Positions 8,881 through 22,100 of a DNA stretch of 64,000 nt are shown in pieces. The position numbers and the translations under genes were made by a program. The stretch covers positions 2,301,328-2,365,327 of the forward strand of contig OZ035963.1 of NCBI GenBank assembly GCA_964034945.1, given 5' to 3'. A model generated the notes under the pieces. It searched no databases. It saw only the letters and a program-made list of their open reading frames with translations, and was not told where the DNA came from. This DNA is from Chrysopilus asiliformis (taxonomy: Eukaryota > Arthropoda > Insecta > Diptera > Rhagionidae). Position 1 is the stretch's first letter, and the number at the start of each line of letters is the position of its first letter.

Positions 8881-11803
8881 ATGGATAATTTGGTTAGAAG
8901 TGTAAATAGCAACAGATACGTTATTGAGGATTCAAGTAGGTATTTTTTTTAAGAATTCAATTTCTATTTTGAAGTTAATTTCTACTTGTTATTATAAAAT
9001 TTATATTTTGATATTGTTTGGCAATTCGTATACCTCTTTCCATTGCCTAAAAAAAATTCAGACAAGAAATTAAAAAATCGAAAACTTGAAAAACGACAAT
9101 GTTTAAAACGTTTTAGGATCAAAAATATTTTTTATGGGTTAAACCAAGTCTTTGATAAAACAAAATCGTAGAAAAGGTTCTTCCCATCGATTAAATATAA
9201 AATGCTAAGTCTGTTCCGATTTCTACTTTTTTATAATAAAAAAATTAGATAAAAGATAACAGATCAGAGAGTAGAAATAGAAGATCCGGTTCGTCGAAAA
9301 AAAATATGTATATTAACTGCGGCAGAATTTCAAAATCCAGTTATTGTGTACAAAATGCAGATGTTTTATAATCAGTCTACCCATTGACGACTTTTTACAA
9401 GTAAAGTTTATTTTAGAAGAATGCTCCCGACATTAAACCAAATTATTTACGTTTAAAATCTTTTTATCCCACATGGATATTTTATTTATTACTAGAATTT
9501 GGAACCGGCTACGCCCGGATAAAAGTGTGAGTAGAACAAAATCTAAGAAAACAAAATTCAATTGGCAATAAATTAGATAGAATAAGTTGTCCGTGCTTTT
9601 CTTTGAAAGATTCGGACTTTCTTTACCCCCTCCCCTTACTCCCCCACCTCTCCGGCTACTTTTTAATCGGTCTGTGGTGGGGCTGGACCCCCGGCGAACA
9701 TCTATGCCAAATTTCCGGCCAATCGGTTCAGTGGTTTCCCCGCGAAAGAGTAACATAGCGGAAAAACTAACTTTCGAAATCACTTTACCCCCTCCCCTTA
9801 CTGCCCCCACCCCTTACTCCCCCCACCCCTCGCGCTACTTTTCCGTATGCCTATGTTGGAACCAGAACTACCACAGACACTCATGTCAAATTTCAAGTCA
9901 ATCGGTTCAGCCGTTTTTGCGTGAAAGAGGAACAGACAGACAGACACCAACTCATTTTTATATATTAGTATGATTTAAAACACAAACATTTTTCGCATTT
10001 ATCTGCCACACGTATTAAATAAATTTCTGTTGAACTAAGTACGTAATTGCAGCCAGTTTCTATTGGATTGCGTGTAGAATTACAATGCAGTCATTGAAAA
10101 AACGAACGAGCCTCTAAAAAAAACTCAATTCTTTAGGCGTCGAAACGTCTATCGACACTGGATACTCTTGGATTGATTCAGTGACCGAAATTTTGCCATC
10201 GATTAAAAAACAATAATGATCGATTTATATGGGGTCATTTGGTCTTTTTTGTGTGATTTCACCACTTCCAAATCGGTAAGTCCGATGTAGGTGTCGGCTT
10301 TGTCGCTGGTTTTAACGATCAAAATGGTCTTGAGAGCTCATATTGGAAATCAATTGCAATCTCTCGATGGTCCATAGTTGATCATCATTATCGCAAGATA
10401 TCCATTATATAATCGTGTCGCCAAGTATCAGCGCTAACAATCAATTTGATCGAACGGCACCTCTCGCTCAGCTGACCATTTTTATGGAGTGAATGTGCTT
10501 CTTTCAGTTTTACGGTCATATTAGTCATTGAACTGCTCGGTTTTTATAAATTTTTAACATATTAAATTTGTAAATGCGAATATATATCTCACAATAAGGT
10601 TGCATAAAAAACTACAGTAATGGAAATTTCTCAATTAAAGGATTTTCAATGCTATCAGGGTAATTATCGCGATTTTCTAATGTGGCTACCAATCCATAGA
10701 GAAGAAATAGAATAGATATTTGTTAAACAAAATAAAACCGAGGACGGAAATGCATAAAACTTCCGTTTTTTCTATTAACTTATTTTGCACTTGTTTATTG
10801 AATTAGAAGCTTCAATGGAGTGATCATATTTTCAAAATAGCAAAGGAAGCATCACAGTGCCTAGGCTTCCTGGGACGATGCAAAAAATATTTCGCACCAG
10901 TCGACGTCCTAAACATTTACAAAACCTACATTCGCAGAAGTTCAAGGAGAACATAAATCGGCATCTCCTTTTGTCCTTCCGACCATCTCGAGCTGTGCTT
11001 CGGCATTAAAGGGCCTTCCCCTAAGCTCTGGCTGGATCTATAAAAAAAAAACTCTTAATTATTGTTTATTTTTCAATTGGTTGTACAAACTCTCAATTAA
11101 TTAGAAAAGTTGTATTTTTCAAGTAGAAATTTTCGACTATTTTCTTTTCTTTTAGTAAAAACCAAAATTTTGTGTTTGGGATTAACATTCGCCCCGATTG
11201 CGAGTGTCGTGTCGTTTTCTACCAACAGCAACACGTGAAACGACTCTTGTCGAAAATGACACGACACTCGCAATCGGGGTGATTGGTAAAAGATTTTTTT
11301 CTGTCTCAGCGTAAAAGTTATTAACAATTTGATCTCCTTTTACAGTACCCAAAGTAACTGCAGATGGGGAACCGCATGAAATGCTTACAATGATTGCTGT
11401 TGTCTCTGGACTTGTAGCTGCAATTATAGTCCTATTTGTATTAGTAATGCTAATCGATTGTCGTCAACACACTCAAGGGTAATTAAACAATTTTAAAATG
11501 CAAAAATATTCAAATAATGTTAATGGAATAATTTTTTTGGTTTTCAGTCCGCCTCAAGATGAAGAAAGTGCTAGCGTTTCAAAAGCAAATGTCACAAAAA
11601 TTAAATCAAATTCAGTGATTCCACATTTTAGTACACCAAAATCAACGGCAAATAACAATGGTGCAACTCTTTTGTCGGTAGCCACTATCTCCGCAGCCAT
11701 TGATGCCGACCGAAATCTTGCTTGTAGTCCAGAACTCAATCAATTGGATAGCACCGAATTAACTCATGTCAGCTTCCCCGGAATAACCACAATTCGATGC
11801 TGA
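8881..11803 (+). CDS. Unrecognised small single-pass membrane protein, 3 exons, 147 aa
   Basis: Coding exons are 8881-8935, 11346-11478 and 11548-11803 (stop TGA). The frame is continuous across both introns; the first donor is A|GTAGGT, not the more obvious AG|GTATTT four bases later, which would give a stop. The ATG at 8881 has a good context (aaaaATGG), and an in-frame stop lies 36 bases upstream, so this start is well supported; an acceptor at 8840 may begin the exon. The protein has a polar 30-residue N-terminus without a signal peptide, one hydrophobic segment at about residues 32-55 ending LVMLIDCR, and a 90-residue Ser/Thr/Asn-rich tail. Type III or II orientation cannot be decided. 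An AATAAA at 11918-11923 lies 115 bases past the stop. I do not recognise the family. The large first intron holds repeats and a LINE fragment. It is also possible that further exons exist. Confidence 0.6.
9610..9975 (+). mobile_element. Family B element, copy 4, 5'-truncated
   Basis: Lacks the AACTAGCTTGC start and opens in the pyrimidine-rich part of a module; one complete module and the terminal block with the GACA array and TATATATTAGTATGAT end follow. The pyrimidine run CCCCTTACTGCCCCCACC is duplicated here at 9792-9830. It lies in the first intron of the membrane-protein gene. Confidence 0.75.
10807..11051 (+). pseudogene. LINE (Jockey-like) remnant: reverse-transcriptase C-terminus and 3' tail
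   Basis: Translating from 10807 gives a stretch typical of the region behind the reverse-transcriptase domain of Jockey/CR1-type elements, including LGFLGRCKKYF and LNIYKTYIR. After about 45 residues the frame jumps to a second conserved stretch (FKENINRHLL) normally found near the very end of the ORF2 protein, so the middle part is deleted. The remnant ends in an A-run at 11042-11051, as expected for a non-LTR element 3' end. It lies in an intron of the membrane-protein gene. Confidence 0.65.
11192..11279. repeat. Perfect-ended hairpin, 22-27-bp arms
   Basis: The left arm starts CCCCGATTGCGAGTGTCGTG and the right arm ends with its complement; the loop is about 40 bp and partly self-complementary too. 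It is probably a tiny foldback MITE. The right flank GATTGGT resembles the ends of the CWGGGYAYCAATC family, so it may be a shortened relative. Confidence 0.6.
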
Positions 11804-11917
11804 ATTTTAAGCTAGTTCAATTACAAATGAAAACCCTTTCATAACGATATATTATTGTCGAAATGATTGTAAAATAGGTTTCTTTTTAAAATTAAATTGA
11901 CGTTAGAAGATGCTACA

Positions 11918-11923
11918 AATAAA
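11918..11923 (+). terminator. Polyadenylation signal AATAAA
   Basis: Canonical hexamer 115 bases after the stop codon of the membrane-protein gene. Position fits a short 3' untranslated region. Confidence 0.4.
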
Positions 11924-12265
11924 ATGCACAACCAAAATTAGGTAAACATCAAATAGTTAGCTAATAAGTGCACTCAGGACTATTAAACAAAGACTGAATT
12001 ATTGTTAAATCGTAATCTTAGAATTGTTTTTAATGTGTAAAAATATTATATCTAGATATATACGTATGTATTTCGAAAAAGTATCAATTGTGATTGTTTG
12101 ATTTCAGTTATATTTTGATTGGAATTGAAATTATTATAAAATGTTTCCTAAATTGATGTTAACTCCTAAAACTAAGATAAGACAAAAATTCCAAAAGATT
12201 AATAAAGGAAAAAAAATAATGAAAATTGTTATTGTCACTCTGCCAAACTTTTTATCTACTCAATA

Positions 12266-12408
12266 TTTTTATACCCGTATGGTGAAACCAAAGGGTATAT
12301 TAACTTTGCTTTACCGTTTGTAACGCCAAGATCCCGTCATCACACACAAAAATGACTTACACCAGTGTGTTTAGAATGATAAAAAAAGTTGAATTTAGCA
12401 TGTCCGTC

Positions 12409-12439
<31 letters not shown>

Positions 12440-12826
12440 CTGTGGCGCGGATTGCAGGCGCACGGATTGAGCTAGAGACTTGAAATTTTGCGCAAATTCG
12501 TTTTTCGTAAAATGCGAGGCTAAGTTCGTTAATGGGCAAAAATGGACTATTAGGGGGGGGGGGTACCCCTCATACGAACGAAAACGATTGTTGCGAATAT
12601 CTCAAAAACGGTGCATCTTATCAAAAAAGTCCAACAAAAGTTATTCAGGATATTATTCTACATAAAACTCCCATACATCAAAATCCGATTGGAACAAATT
12701 TTAAAAAATCTTATTGGAAAGTTTGACTTCATAGTGGAATTTTGATAAAACTGTTCGCCATTCACTTAAATCACCATACGGGTTTTCAATAATTGCCAGA
12801 TTGGCAATTATAGCTTTTGTTATGTT
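12266..12826 (+). mobile_element. Family A element, copy 3, short array
   Basis: This is the cleanest copy for defining the family. It runs from tttttatacccgtatggtg through only a short GTCY array (about 12400-12440) and the G-run to the 3' hairpin at 12791-12809 and tttgttatgttt. Comparison with copies 1 and 4 shows that array length is the main variable. Confidence 0.8.
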
Positions 12827-12921
12827 TCATCTGAAAATTTTAAAACAATTTTTTTTCAATTTCAGAAATCGAAATTCTCATTTTTATTATTTTATACAAA
12901 AATTGATAAAGCGTATATATA

Positions 12922-13069
12922 CAGTGGACCCAACATTTACAAGGCCTCGTTCCATGCGGATTAACTTAAACGCGGTTAAAAGTGAAGTTGAAAACAAAAC
13001 CACGACAAAAAGAATCGTGTTTAAAAATGGCTATGAATACTCGCGATCCGCGTAAAGCGGGGTCCACTG
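12922..13069. mobile_element. Short MITE, CAGTGGACCC ends, TA duplication
   Basis: A 148-bp element with ends CAGTGGACCC and GGGTCCACTG, flanked on each side by TA. CAG ends plus TA target sites are typical of the pogo/Tigger branch of Tc1/mariner. It sits 100 bases past the CAD stop codon, so it may fall inside the CAD 3' untranslated region. Confidence 0.7.
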
Positions 13070-13169
13070 TACTTGAATTATACATTTAATAAAAAGTTTT
13101 TGTGCTTATTTATAAACTGATAAATTTCATAAATGTCTTAATGGAACATAGAGAAACGTTTTAACAACT

Positions 13170-16100
13170 TTAACCCCGGCCCAAAACCATTGCCAAAAGC
13201 GCCATTCGAACATACATTCCATACTCGGCCTGACGAAAGTAAGCTGCCCTAGGATCAGTATCAAATTCCTTGCTTATTTCCGAAACTCGCGGCAATGGAT
13301 GCATTACAATCATTCGCCGTAGGCCAACAGTCATAAGTTGAGGTGTCACCACAAAATGGCCACATGCCTAAATTTTAAAGAAGATATTTTAAAAAATCTA
13401 TTAACATGACTACGAATAAAAATTCCTTACGTTTTTGTATTGCTCTTCCGAAACGAAACGTTCCTTTTGTATTCTTGTCATGTACAAAACATGGGTAGAT
13501 GGAAGAGCCTCCTCAATCGATTTGAATGTCCGCTGGCTAATTCCTTTCATTTCCACAAATTTCTTAATGTGATCCGGCATTCCCAAGTTATCTGGACTCA
13601 CATATTGCAACTGAACATCGTTGTAAAGGGTCAGCAATCTGGCAAGCGAATGAACTGTCCGACCATGCTTCAAATCTCCAACCATTGTAATAGTCAGTCC
13701 ATTCACAGTTCCAATTTCCTCTCTAATAGTGAAAATATCCAATAACGCCTGCGTCGGATGCTCTCCAATGCCATCTCCGGCATTTATTAGTGGCTTGCGG
13801 CAATGTTGCGCGGCTCGCTGAAATTAAATTTGAAATCAATTTCCATTAAGCACAAATATTATCCCTAAGCAAATCTTACAGCAACGGCGCCCGGCTCAGG
13901 ATGTCTAAGCACAATTACATCCGCGTATCCCGCCATTACATGAACGCTATCCTCCAATGTCTCGCCCTTCCTTACCGAGGAACTTGTCTCGTCCATGTAA
14001 ATCACTCGTCCTCCCAATCGTTGCATAGCCGCTGCAAAACTGCAACTTGTTCGTGTGCTCACTTCGTAGAAAATAGACGCCATTATCTTGCCCTTTAGAA
14101 AATCATCACAGGGACGATCTTTGGTGACGCGACTCTTCAATATTTGGGCGAGGTTGAAAATATCATTCAACTGATCCTTGGTGAACATGTCGACAGTGAG
14201 AATGTGTTTCCCTATAAGGCCATGGGAAGTGGGTGCATGTTGAATAAGCTCTTTCAAAGTCGTATTACCAGTAGAATCGCATCGAGTTCTCGGCATTGGT
14301 GACACCGGCCTTAAAATCGATTGATCTCGGGCAAAACGTACAGCTACTTTTGCTATGGGATCGGACAGGAGCTTAGCGAAAGCTTCATTGGTTTGCACAT
14401 CCGTAACAAAGTCCGTACCCTTGTAAAGTTCACCCCTCGACAGACCGTCGACTCCCTCCCCAGTTGCACCATGTATAGCTTCCAATGACTGATGGTGTAG
14501 TGAATTTCGCATTGGCTGCGTTCTAACATTCAAACCATAACCCGGTGGAACGAGTACTTCACCCTCAACAAATGCAACTTCGCCACGAAGCACAACTCGA
14601 TGCACGCGACCTTTAATTTTCATTCCAGCGAAAGGAGTCCACTTCGCTTTCGAATGGGCGGTTTCCTTGGGAATTTCCCACTCCTCATCCAAATCGACTT
14701 CGACGTATGTGTTTGGTTGGTCAGGCAGATTGAAAATTTTCTTAGGATTCCGGTAGAACTTATTTTTGATATCATCTAGTGTCAACTTTTTCTCGTGAAC
14801 CGCATTCAACAGAAGCGGGAGTATTGTTTCTAGACCAGGGAATCCTGGCGGTGGCTTACTGGAACTCTTTTCTTCCTGTGTATGCGGTGCGTGATCTGTT
14901 GCGAACACATCGATATACTCCATATTCTCCCACAAAGCCTGTTGATCCTCGAGGCTACAGAGCACAGGTCTAACTTCAGATTGACCAACACCAATCCTAT
15001 TCACATCTTCCGTAGACAGGAATAAGTGATGTGGGCAAACTTCACAGGTCACTTTGATGCCCCGCTCCTTTGCCCCACGAATTAGTTGGATCTCTTCCTT
15101 GCGTGCTACATGACAAATATGAATAGGTCTATCGAGCACATGGGCAAGCAGCAATACCGCTCCCATCGTTTGTCTCTCAGCGTGGCAAACCACAGGCAAT
15201 CGTTTTGGCCAGGTTGCCAAATGTTTCTCCCAAATTGTCATATCAGTCATTTTCAACGTCGAGAATGTGTCATTTAGGTACATTTTCAAACCGGCAGCCT
15301 GTGGTGCCAATTCGTTGACTGTTGACCAATTTTCTTCAGTTGCCCCAACGTAAATTGCATAATCGCACCGAGCTCCATTTTTAGCCAAATTCTGAGCCAA
15401 ATGAAAGCTCGCTGCATCCACAATCGATGGATCTGTATTGGGCATGGCACAAACGAGCGTAACGCCACCGGCTAAAGCCGCTGAAGTTCCTGTTGAAAAG
15501 TCCTCCTTGTGTGTGGCGCCCGGTTCCCTGAGATGAACGTGAACATCGATAAATCCAGGCAATTTGATCATCCTTCGAGATGTCATACAATCCGTATGGG
15601 TCTTCATTGGCGGGGCACGACCCGTTAGCCTCATCGCCTCTACCAGAAGCTTCGTGCATTTCACATCAGTGACGAGAGGGATCGAGTAATCAACAGCCAG
15701 GCGTCGAGTTCGATATCCGTGAGTCATAAAAGATGAAACTCTGGAAGGTATCAGCGTTAATAAATTAACAATATTATCGAATTTTAAAAGTACAATGTTT
15801 TTGTTTCATCAATTTCAAGGTTTTCAAAAGAGTAACATCAATTTTAAAGTTGCTTTTAAAAGAGTTTTCACCAAGAAAATTGTATAAATTTTACCTCCTT
15901 GCACCGCTAGTTCTCATTGGCAAATTAATGACCATATCAAATTGTTTGTTCGCCAAAAACTCAGCCAAGTGCCGTAATTCACTGCTGCCATCTTCACTTG
16001 CCAAAGTGTCGAATGTCCATTGAACGGATTCAACCTGTAGAGAATTCAAATTAACAAAATTTTGAAAAAGAAATTGTTTTTTTGTGAAATTTTTTGTAAC

Positions 16101-19100
16101 ATACAAATCGATCAAGAATGAAGCAAACATTTCGCAAAAATGAAATGTTCTTCCAAATATTGCTATCTTGATAAATCTTGAAATTCCCGAAAAAAAAAAC
16201 ATTACAGCTGTATTACACTTGGCTTATTTAAGCCGGCAACTTTTGGGCTTAATAAGCCAATGTGCTTACATTTGTGGCTTAAATAAGCCAATCCTGTTTG
16301 CATATGCTACACAAAAATAAGCCAATCCTGTTTGCATATGTTTACATGTGTGTGTGTGGACTCAACATCAATCGTGCTTCATTGAAATTGCTGCTGCTCA
16401 TATACTTCCCAAGATCTTAACCTGCTGACGGTCAGAACGAAAATGATTTCTGGCTACTACTTTTCCCAAATCGGTTCACACGGTTTGCATGTATGCAGAT
16501 TGTCGATAAGCCATGATTTCGAGTGGCAACTTTTCCCTCCTCAGTCGTTTCACCCAAAAATCGGCTTAAGTAAGCCCGAAAGTTGCCGTGTGTAATATCG
16601 CGCTTAGGATTTTTGTGAAAATCTTCAAACCCTGAAAATATCCATTTGGCCCATTGTTTTCGAGTGCCTTTCGAATAGTGTCGATACTTTTCAATACTCT
16701 AATATTTACAGAATCAACAGATAGACGTATTTAAGTGCGGGCTTCTTCACTTTGATTCATTAACAGTGATAACATCACAATTTTGAAAAAAAAAATCCGT
16801 TTAGAATTACTTAAGACAATAGATTAACATTCCATTATCGCATATCAGTGATATCAATTCGATAACTTTTTATGGGAGTCATATTACGAGCTAATTAAAT
16901 TACGATAACATTAATAATTCTGTTTATACTATTTATATTGGGTTTATTATTCTTTTCTATTTACACCTAATAAGACATCGCTCTCTGAGAATGGCATCCA
17001 TCGTCATTATCAGCCAGATATTTTGAAATAATTGATAAAATTCTTTTATATACTTGCAACTTTCTCAGGTATCTACAGCTAAATTGACTGTTAGTTATCA
17101 TTCCCGGTTTGTTCCCCGAAGGTGTAAGGGCTTTTTTGCACCGAAGATAAGGTTTGTGCTTTTGTTGTTTTTTTATCACTGAAGAAGTCAGAGCCGTTAC
17201 ACGAATGCCACGAACAAAGAACACTTTCTGAAAAATTCAAGTAAAGTAAAAAGAAATGTGAAATATTTGCGATATTAGTTAATTTTAACTGTGCTGTGAA
17301 AAGTATTTTTACGATGTGATTAATTACAGAAATTAAATTACCTGAAATTGAATTTGTCTTATTAAGATTCTTTTTGTTGTTATAAAAAAAAAACTCAATT
17401 AGAAAACATGGGTCGATCACAATCAAAATTCTTGGAGCCCAATAACCCAATGGAAAAATTAGAACATAAGCGGCGTCGTGAAATTTTAGAAAAAGAAAAA
17501 CAACGAAAAAGAATTTCAAAGTTGCGAAAGAAAATGCAAAGGGGACATAAAATACAACAGAATTCACAAACCGAGGATAAATCTACGAGTCGAACTAACG
17601 GTTTGAATCCATTAGATTACGAACAAATCGCCACACAAACGCTGAGACGACAATTTTCCAACGATCTTTCACACTTTTTACTCAATCAACTCATGTTGTC
17701 GGTGCAATTTTTTGGAAACTTTGAAAGGTGAGTGAAAAAAAAACCTTTTTTTCGGAACACATGCATCGAAAATATGCCTTTCGATGCCTCCGTAGCGGGC
17801 CGAAAGTGGCGTTTTCGGCCCTAGGGCTGAAAGTGCGATCAACTGACCGAAAGCATAGAATAAGGAATATATAGAAAAAACTCTGCCGAACAAATTTTTG
17901 ACAAATTTCCCCTTCGAAGGGTGGAAAAATGTCCCTATCATTCACTAGCTATGGTCTAAAAGTTAATTACTTTTAGACTAGGGAGCACGAAGCAGAGAGA
18001 ACATTTCTCGTCGTATCTATTCAATGAGATGGAGGAATCGAATGGATAATTTTTTCCGTGTTACATCGGATCCTCTTGCTTCATCTCACAGTGGAAAAAT
18101 TTTCTCTAAAAAGAGTTTATTCTCTAGATTATTTGTTCTCTGGTTCTGGTTCCAACATAGGCATACGGAAAAGTATCGCGAGGGGTGGGGGGAGTAAGGG
18201 GAGGGGGTAAAGTGATCTCGAAACTTATTTTTCCCTCTATGTTACACTTTCGCGGGGAAACTACTGAACCGATTGGCCTGAAATTTGACAAAGATGTTCG
18301 TCGGGGGTCCAGCCCCAACATAGATCCATTAAAAAGTAGCCGGAGAGGTGGGGGAGTAAGGGGAGGGGGTAAAGTGGTCTCGAATCTTAGCTCTTTTTCT
18401 ATGTTACCCTTTCGCGGGGAAACTACCAAGCCGATTGGCCTGAAGTTTAACTCCAACATAGACCATAAAAAAAAAATTGAAAAAAACTTAACCCGGCAAC
18501 GACGGGTATGCAAGCTAGTTTCCAATAAATTTGTTATGAAAAATTGTATACGCAACTCGGAGCGGGTCAATGATTTCACTCGTGTGATATCTGCCCTCGC
18601 TTCGCTCGTGCAGCTAACTTCACACTCTTGAAATCGTTGACTTTCGCCCCTTGTTGCGTAATATACTATTTTCATTTTCCATGGATTTTTAGCTCCAAAT
18701 TTTAGACGATAAAAATCTAGAAGACGATTCTTGTGCACATTTTTGATTTTTGTCTCTAGTTTTTTTTGCAGATCATAATAATGTCACGCTATATTTAAGC
18801 GTTTCGGACTGCCCCTCCTTTAGTGAAACTTTTTCACGATTTTATTCGGTTTAAATACCGTTGTCAAACCCACTAAACGAGTTACTTATTTTATAGACAG
18901 ACTGCGAAAATTGAAAACCCTTTTTAGCCCGGGAGCCGTAGAACAAAAAATAACAACGAATAGTTGACGGGATGAAATATGTTTGAATACCTGGGTCTTG
19001 ATCTAACTAAGAAAAAATTCTTCTACGGCGACCTTCCAAAGTGGTGCTAAATGAGCGACAGATCGTGATTTATACCGCGGTTTCATGGGATTTCCCCCCT

Positions 19101-22100
19101 CACCATTCGATTTATACCCCTTTTATACCCCTTCGTGGGGTAAATCGAAGGGTGAGGGGGGAAATTCCATCATGCTATATATTTTTGGAATGTACTCTTC
19201 ATTACCTTTCATTTGAGGTACCACACACCCCCCTACCACCCCCCAGAAAAAAGTTTCATACAAAGTTTTGCCCATTAACGAACTTAGCCTTGCATTTTAC
19301 GAAAAACGAATCTGCGCAAAATTTCAAGTCTCTAGCTCAGACGAACGGACGGACAGACGGACAGACGGACAGACGGACGGACGGACAGACGGACGGACAG
19401 ACGGACGGACGGACAGACGGACGGACAGACGGACGGACGGACAGACGGACGGACAGACGGACGGACGGACAGACGGACGGACAGACGGACAGACGGACAG
19501 ACGGACAGACGGACAGACGGACAGACGGACAGACGGACAGACGAACGGACGGACCGACGGACGGACATGCTAAATTCAACTTTTTTTATCATTCTAAACA
19601 CACTGATGTAATTCATTTTTTTGTGTGATGACGGGATCTTGGCGTTACAAACGGTAAGGCAAATCTAATATACCCTTTGGTTTCACCATACGAATATCAA
19701 ACGATGGATATTGAGACTGGTTATGTAGGCGTCAAACGTCGAAGAAGTCAAATGTCGATAAGGTGAAAACATTGATTAAATGCAACTAGTAATACCATTG
19801 ACTTTAAGTACAACACGAAATCATTTATCATCATTGTGTAATATTTTTCAAAAATCTCCCACACTTGTAGAAATTACAAGAAACATTTAAATGTGACAAA
19901 ATTTCAAATCTGTGCAATTCATAACAGTAGACGAAATACGACAAGTGCCGAGATTGTATTCGTTATCAGTTCAAGTTAGAGTAAAGTTTTATTTAAAAAG
20001 GAATGATTTCAATTAAACACTCACAGTGTGTTTAGATCATATCAGATCTTATTGCCCATCAAGGTCAATAATTTACTCTTTATATCGAAATTTAAACACG
20101 TGTGGGAAAATATTACCAACACATGCACGTGGCATTGGTAAATATTGCACTTACTTAAATAATATTTCAAAAATATCTTAAAAATTCGTTAATATCAGAA
20201 GATCTTGGAGTGAAATTTTCGTAATGGGTGTTTAACTAGAAAACACAATCGATTTAACGCTATCGAAACAAGTGTTTGATTTAATTTTTCATTAATGTCC
20301 AACAAGTTTACTATCTACCATCGATGCGATTTCCTGATTATTACAGCCAGTTTTGATTTATGCGATAAACCGAATCAGATTTAAGTTGATTATATTGAAA
20401 TAACATGGAGAAATACAGGCTTGATAAAATTTTGTAAAAATTATAAATTTAATTTCTTTTGGATACACATTTCCTTGAGTTTTCATATGTAACAGACAGA
20501 ATTTTTTATAGCAATTCAAATATTTATTTTTAGAGAGAAACTGGAAGCCATCGAACGTAATTTGGATCGTGAGAAAGAAAAAAACCAAAAACTCTTGAAA
20601 CACTCAATCATTTTGCCAAACGTCATTGATGATGCAGCTAAACAGCGAATCGTTTACCGTCCGAGGTGAGTTTGCCGCTATTTCAAAGCAAATATTTAAA
20701 AAAAATGAAAAGAAAATCGCAATAACAATAATTCACATTATCAATTTCCACTAATTGCATTTTATAATGGAAAATTATTTGGTTCAATCATATCGACGTA
20801 TAATATCAACAAACAAGAACTGAATTACGATACACTTAAGTACTACAATGGTCAATTTGCTAGCCAATAAAGTGTGTTAATAAAGTTTTATTGCAATCTT
20901 CCGGGGAGGAACATGCATATATTCACATGTAATCCGCTCCAATTTACGAACTTTCAAGTGATATGATTTATTTTTCTTCTCACTCTTTTTTTTTAATATT
21001 TTTAGACACGGGCCACAAAAGGACAAGCGAAGTGACCTCCACACCACCGCAATGTTTGTGGTGCATGAAAACATTGAGATCCTTAGACCCGAGGACACAA
21101 ACTATGCTTCTATATCGCCAACGTGTAAATTGGTCCTGGATTCAGAATATATTCGAGAGGAGAACTGGAAGGGATACGTTCGGTTAAAGTTATGGGAGAT
21201 GTTGAAGAACGGCGAAGTAAAACGACGGGAACGACGAAAGAGATGGGCCGAAAACATCCAAATGCGAAAAGGGAACGGAGAGGCGATGCCAAGAAGTTCT
21301 CATTCGAATAGTTCTAGCTCGGATGAAGAGGATTTCGTTGAGGAGGAGATTTATAATGATGCCGCAGTGATGAACAGTGAAAATGGTGACAACCCTCAAC
21401 TTCGACACACTGGAAAAGGAAAGCCTAGGAGATCTGCCACCTCTTCCACTTACCATTCGGGGTCCGACTACGATTACGCCTACATAACAAGTCTCAATAT
21501 CCATCAACCTCTAAGCCAATTGACCTCCGCTGAGTATATTTCCTCCGACACAAATACAACTGCCCTGCCCAGCTGCTGCATTTCGGAATTGCCAATTGAC
21601 TCAGACCAAAAATCGAGTGATTCTGATGAGGATTCCGATGAATCGGACAAATTTGTACCAGAAGTTAAGTACCTAAACTCAAAGTCATTTCTCTGTTATT
21701 TTGCCAACGTCTTCAAATACAAACTGGGCCAAGAACTTGGCATACCAGACCACGAAATTACGAATGCGACTTGGCGCGGAGCCTCGATTTTTACGTTGAA
21801 CCTCGAAATCATCCCGGCAATATTTTCGCCTTGGCCAAACTGTGCATTTGAATGGCAACGACGGGTCAGACCAGTCCACGAGAATCCTTTGACCAGGCAA
21901 AAATTCGAATGGCCCGATGAAGCCATGATAAATCGGGTTGTCTCTTTCGGGTGTCACGTTATACCGATGGGATATGCACCAAAGATCGGGAAAAATCCCT
22001 ATCGCGACCTAGAATGGAAGATCGTTTTCCCGAAAGCCGAGCGCTATTTGGAGACGTGCTTAACAAATACTCAAGTGAAGGTCTTTATGATTGCAAAGAC

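Noticed and set aside
13865..15727. Separate dihydroorotase gene starting at the ATG at 15727
   Set aside because: This ATG is an internal Met of CAD. The exon begins at 15740 after a splice acceptor and joins in frame to the MGS-domain exon at 16034-15895.
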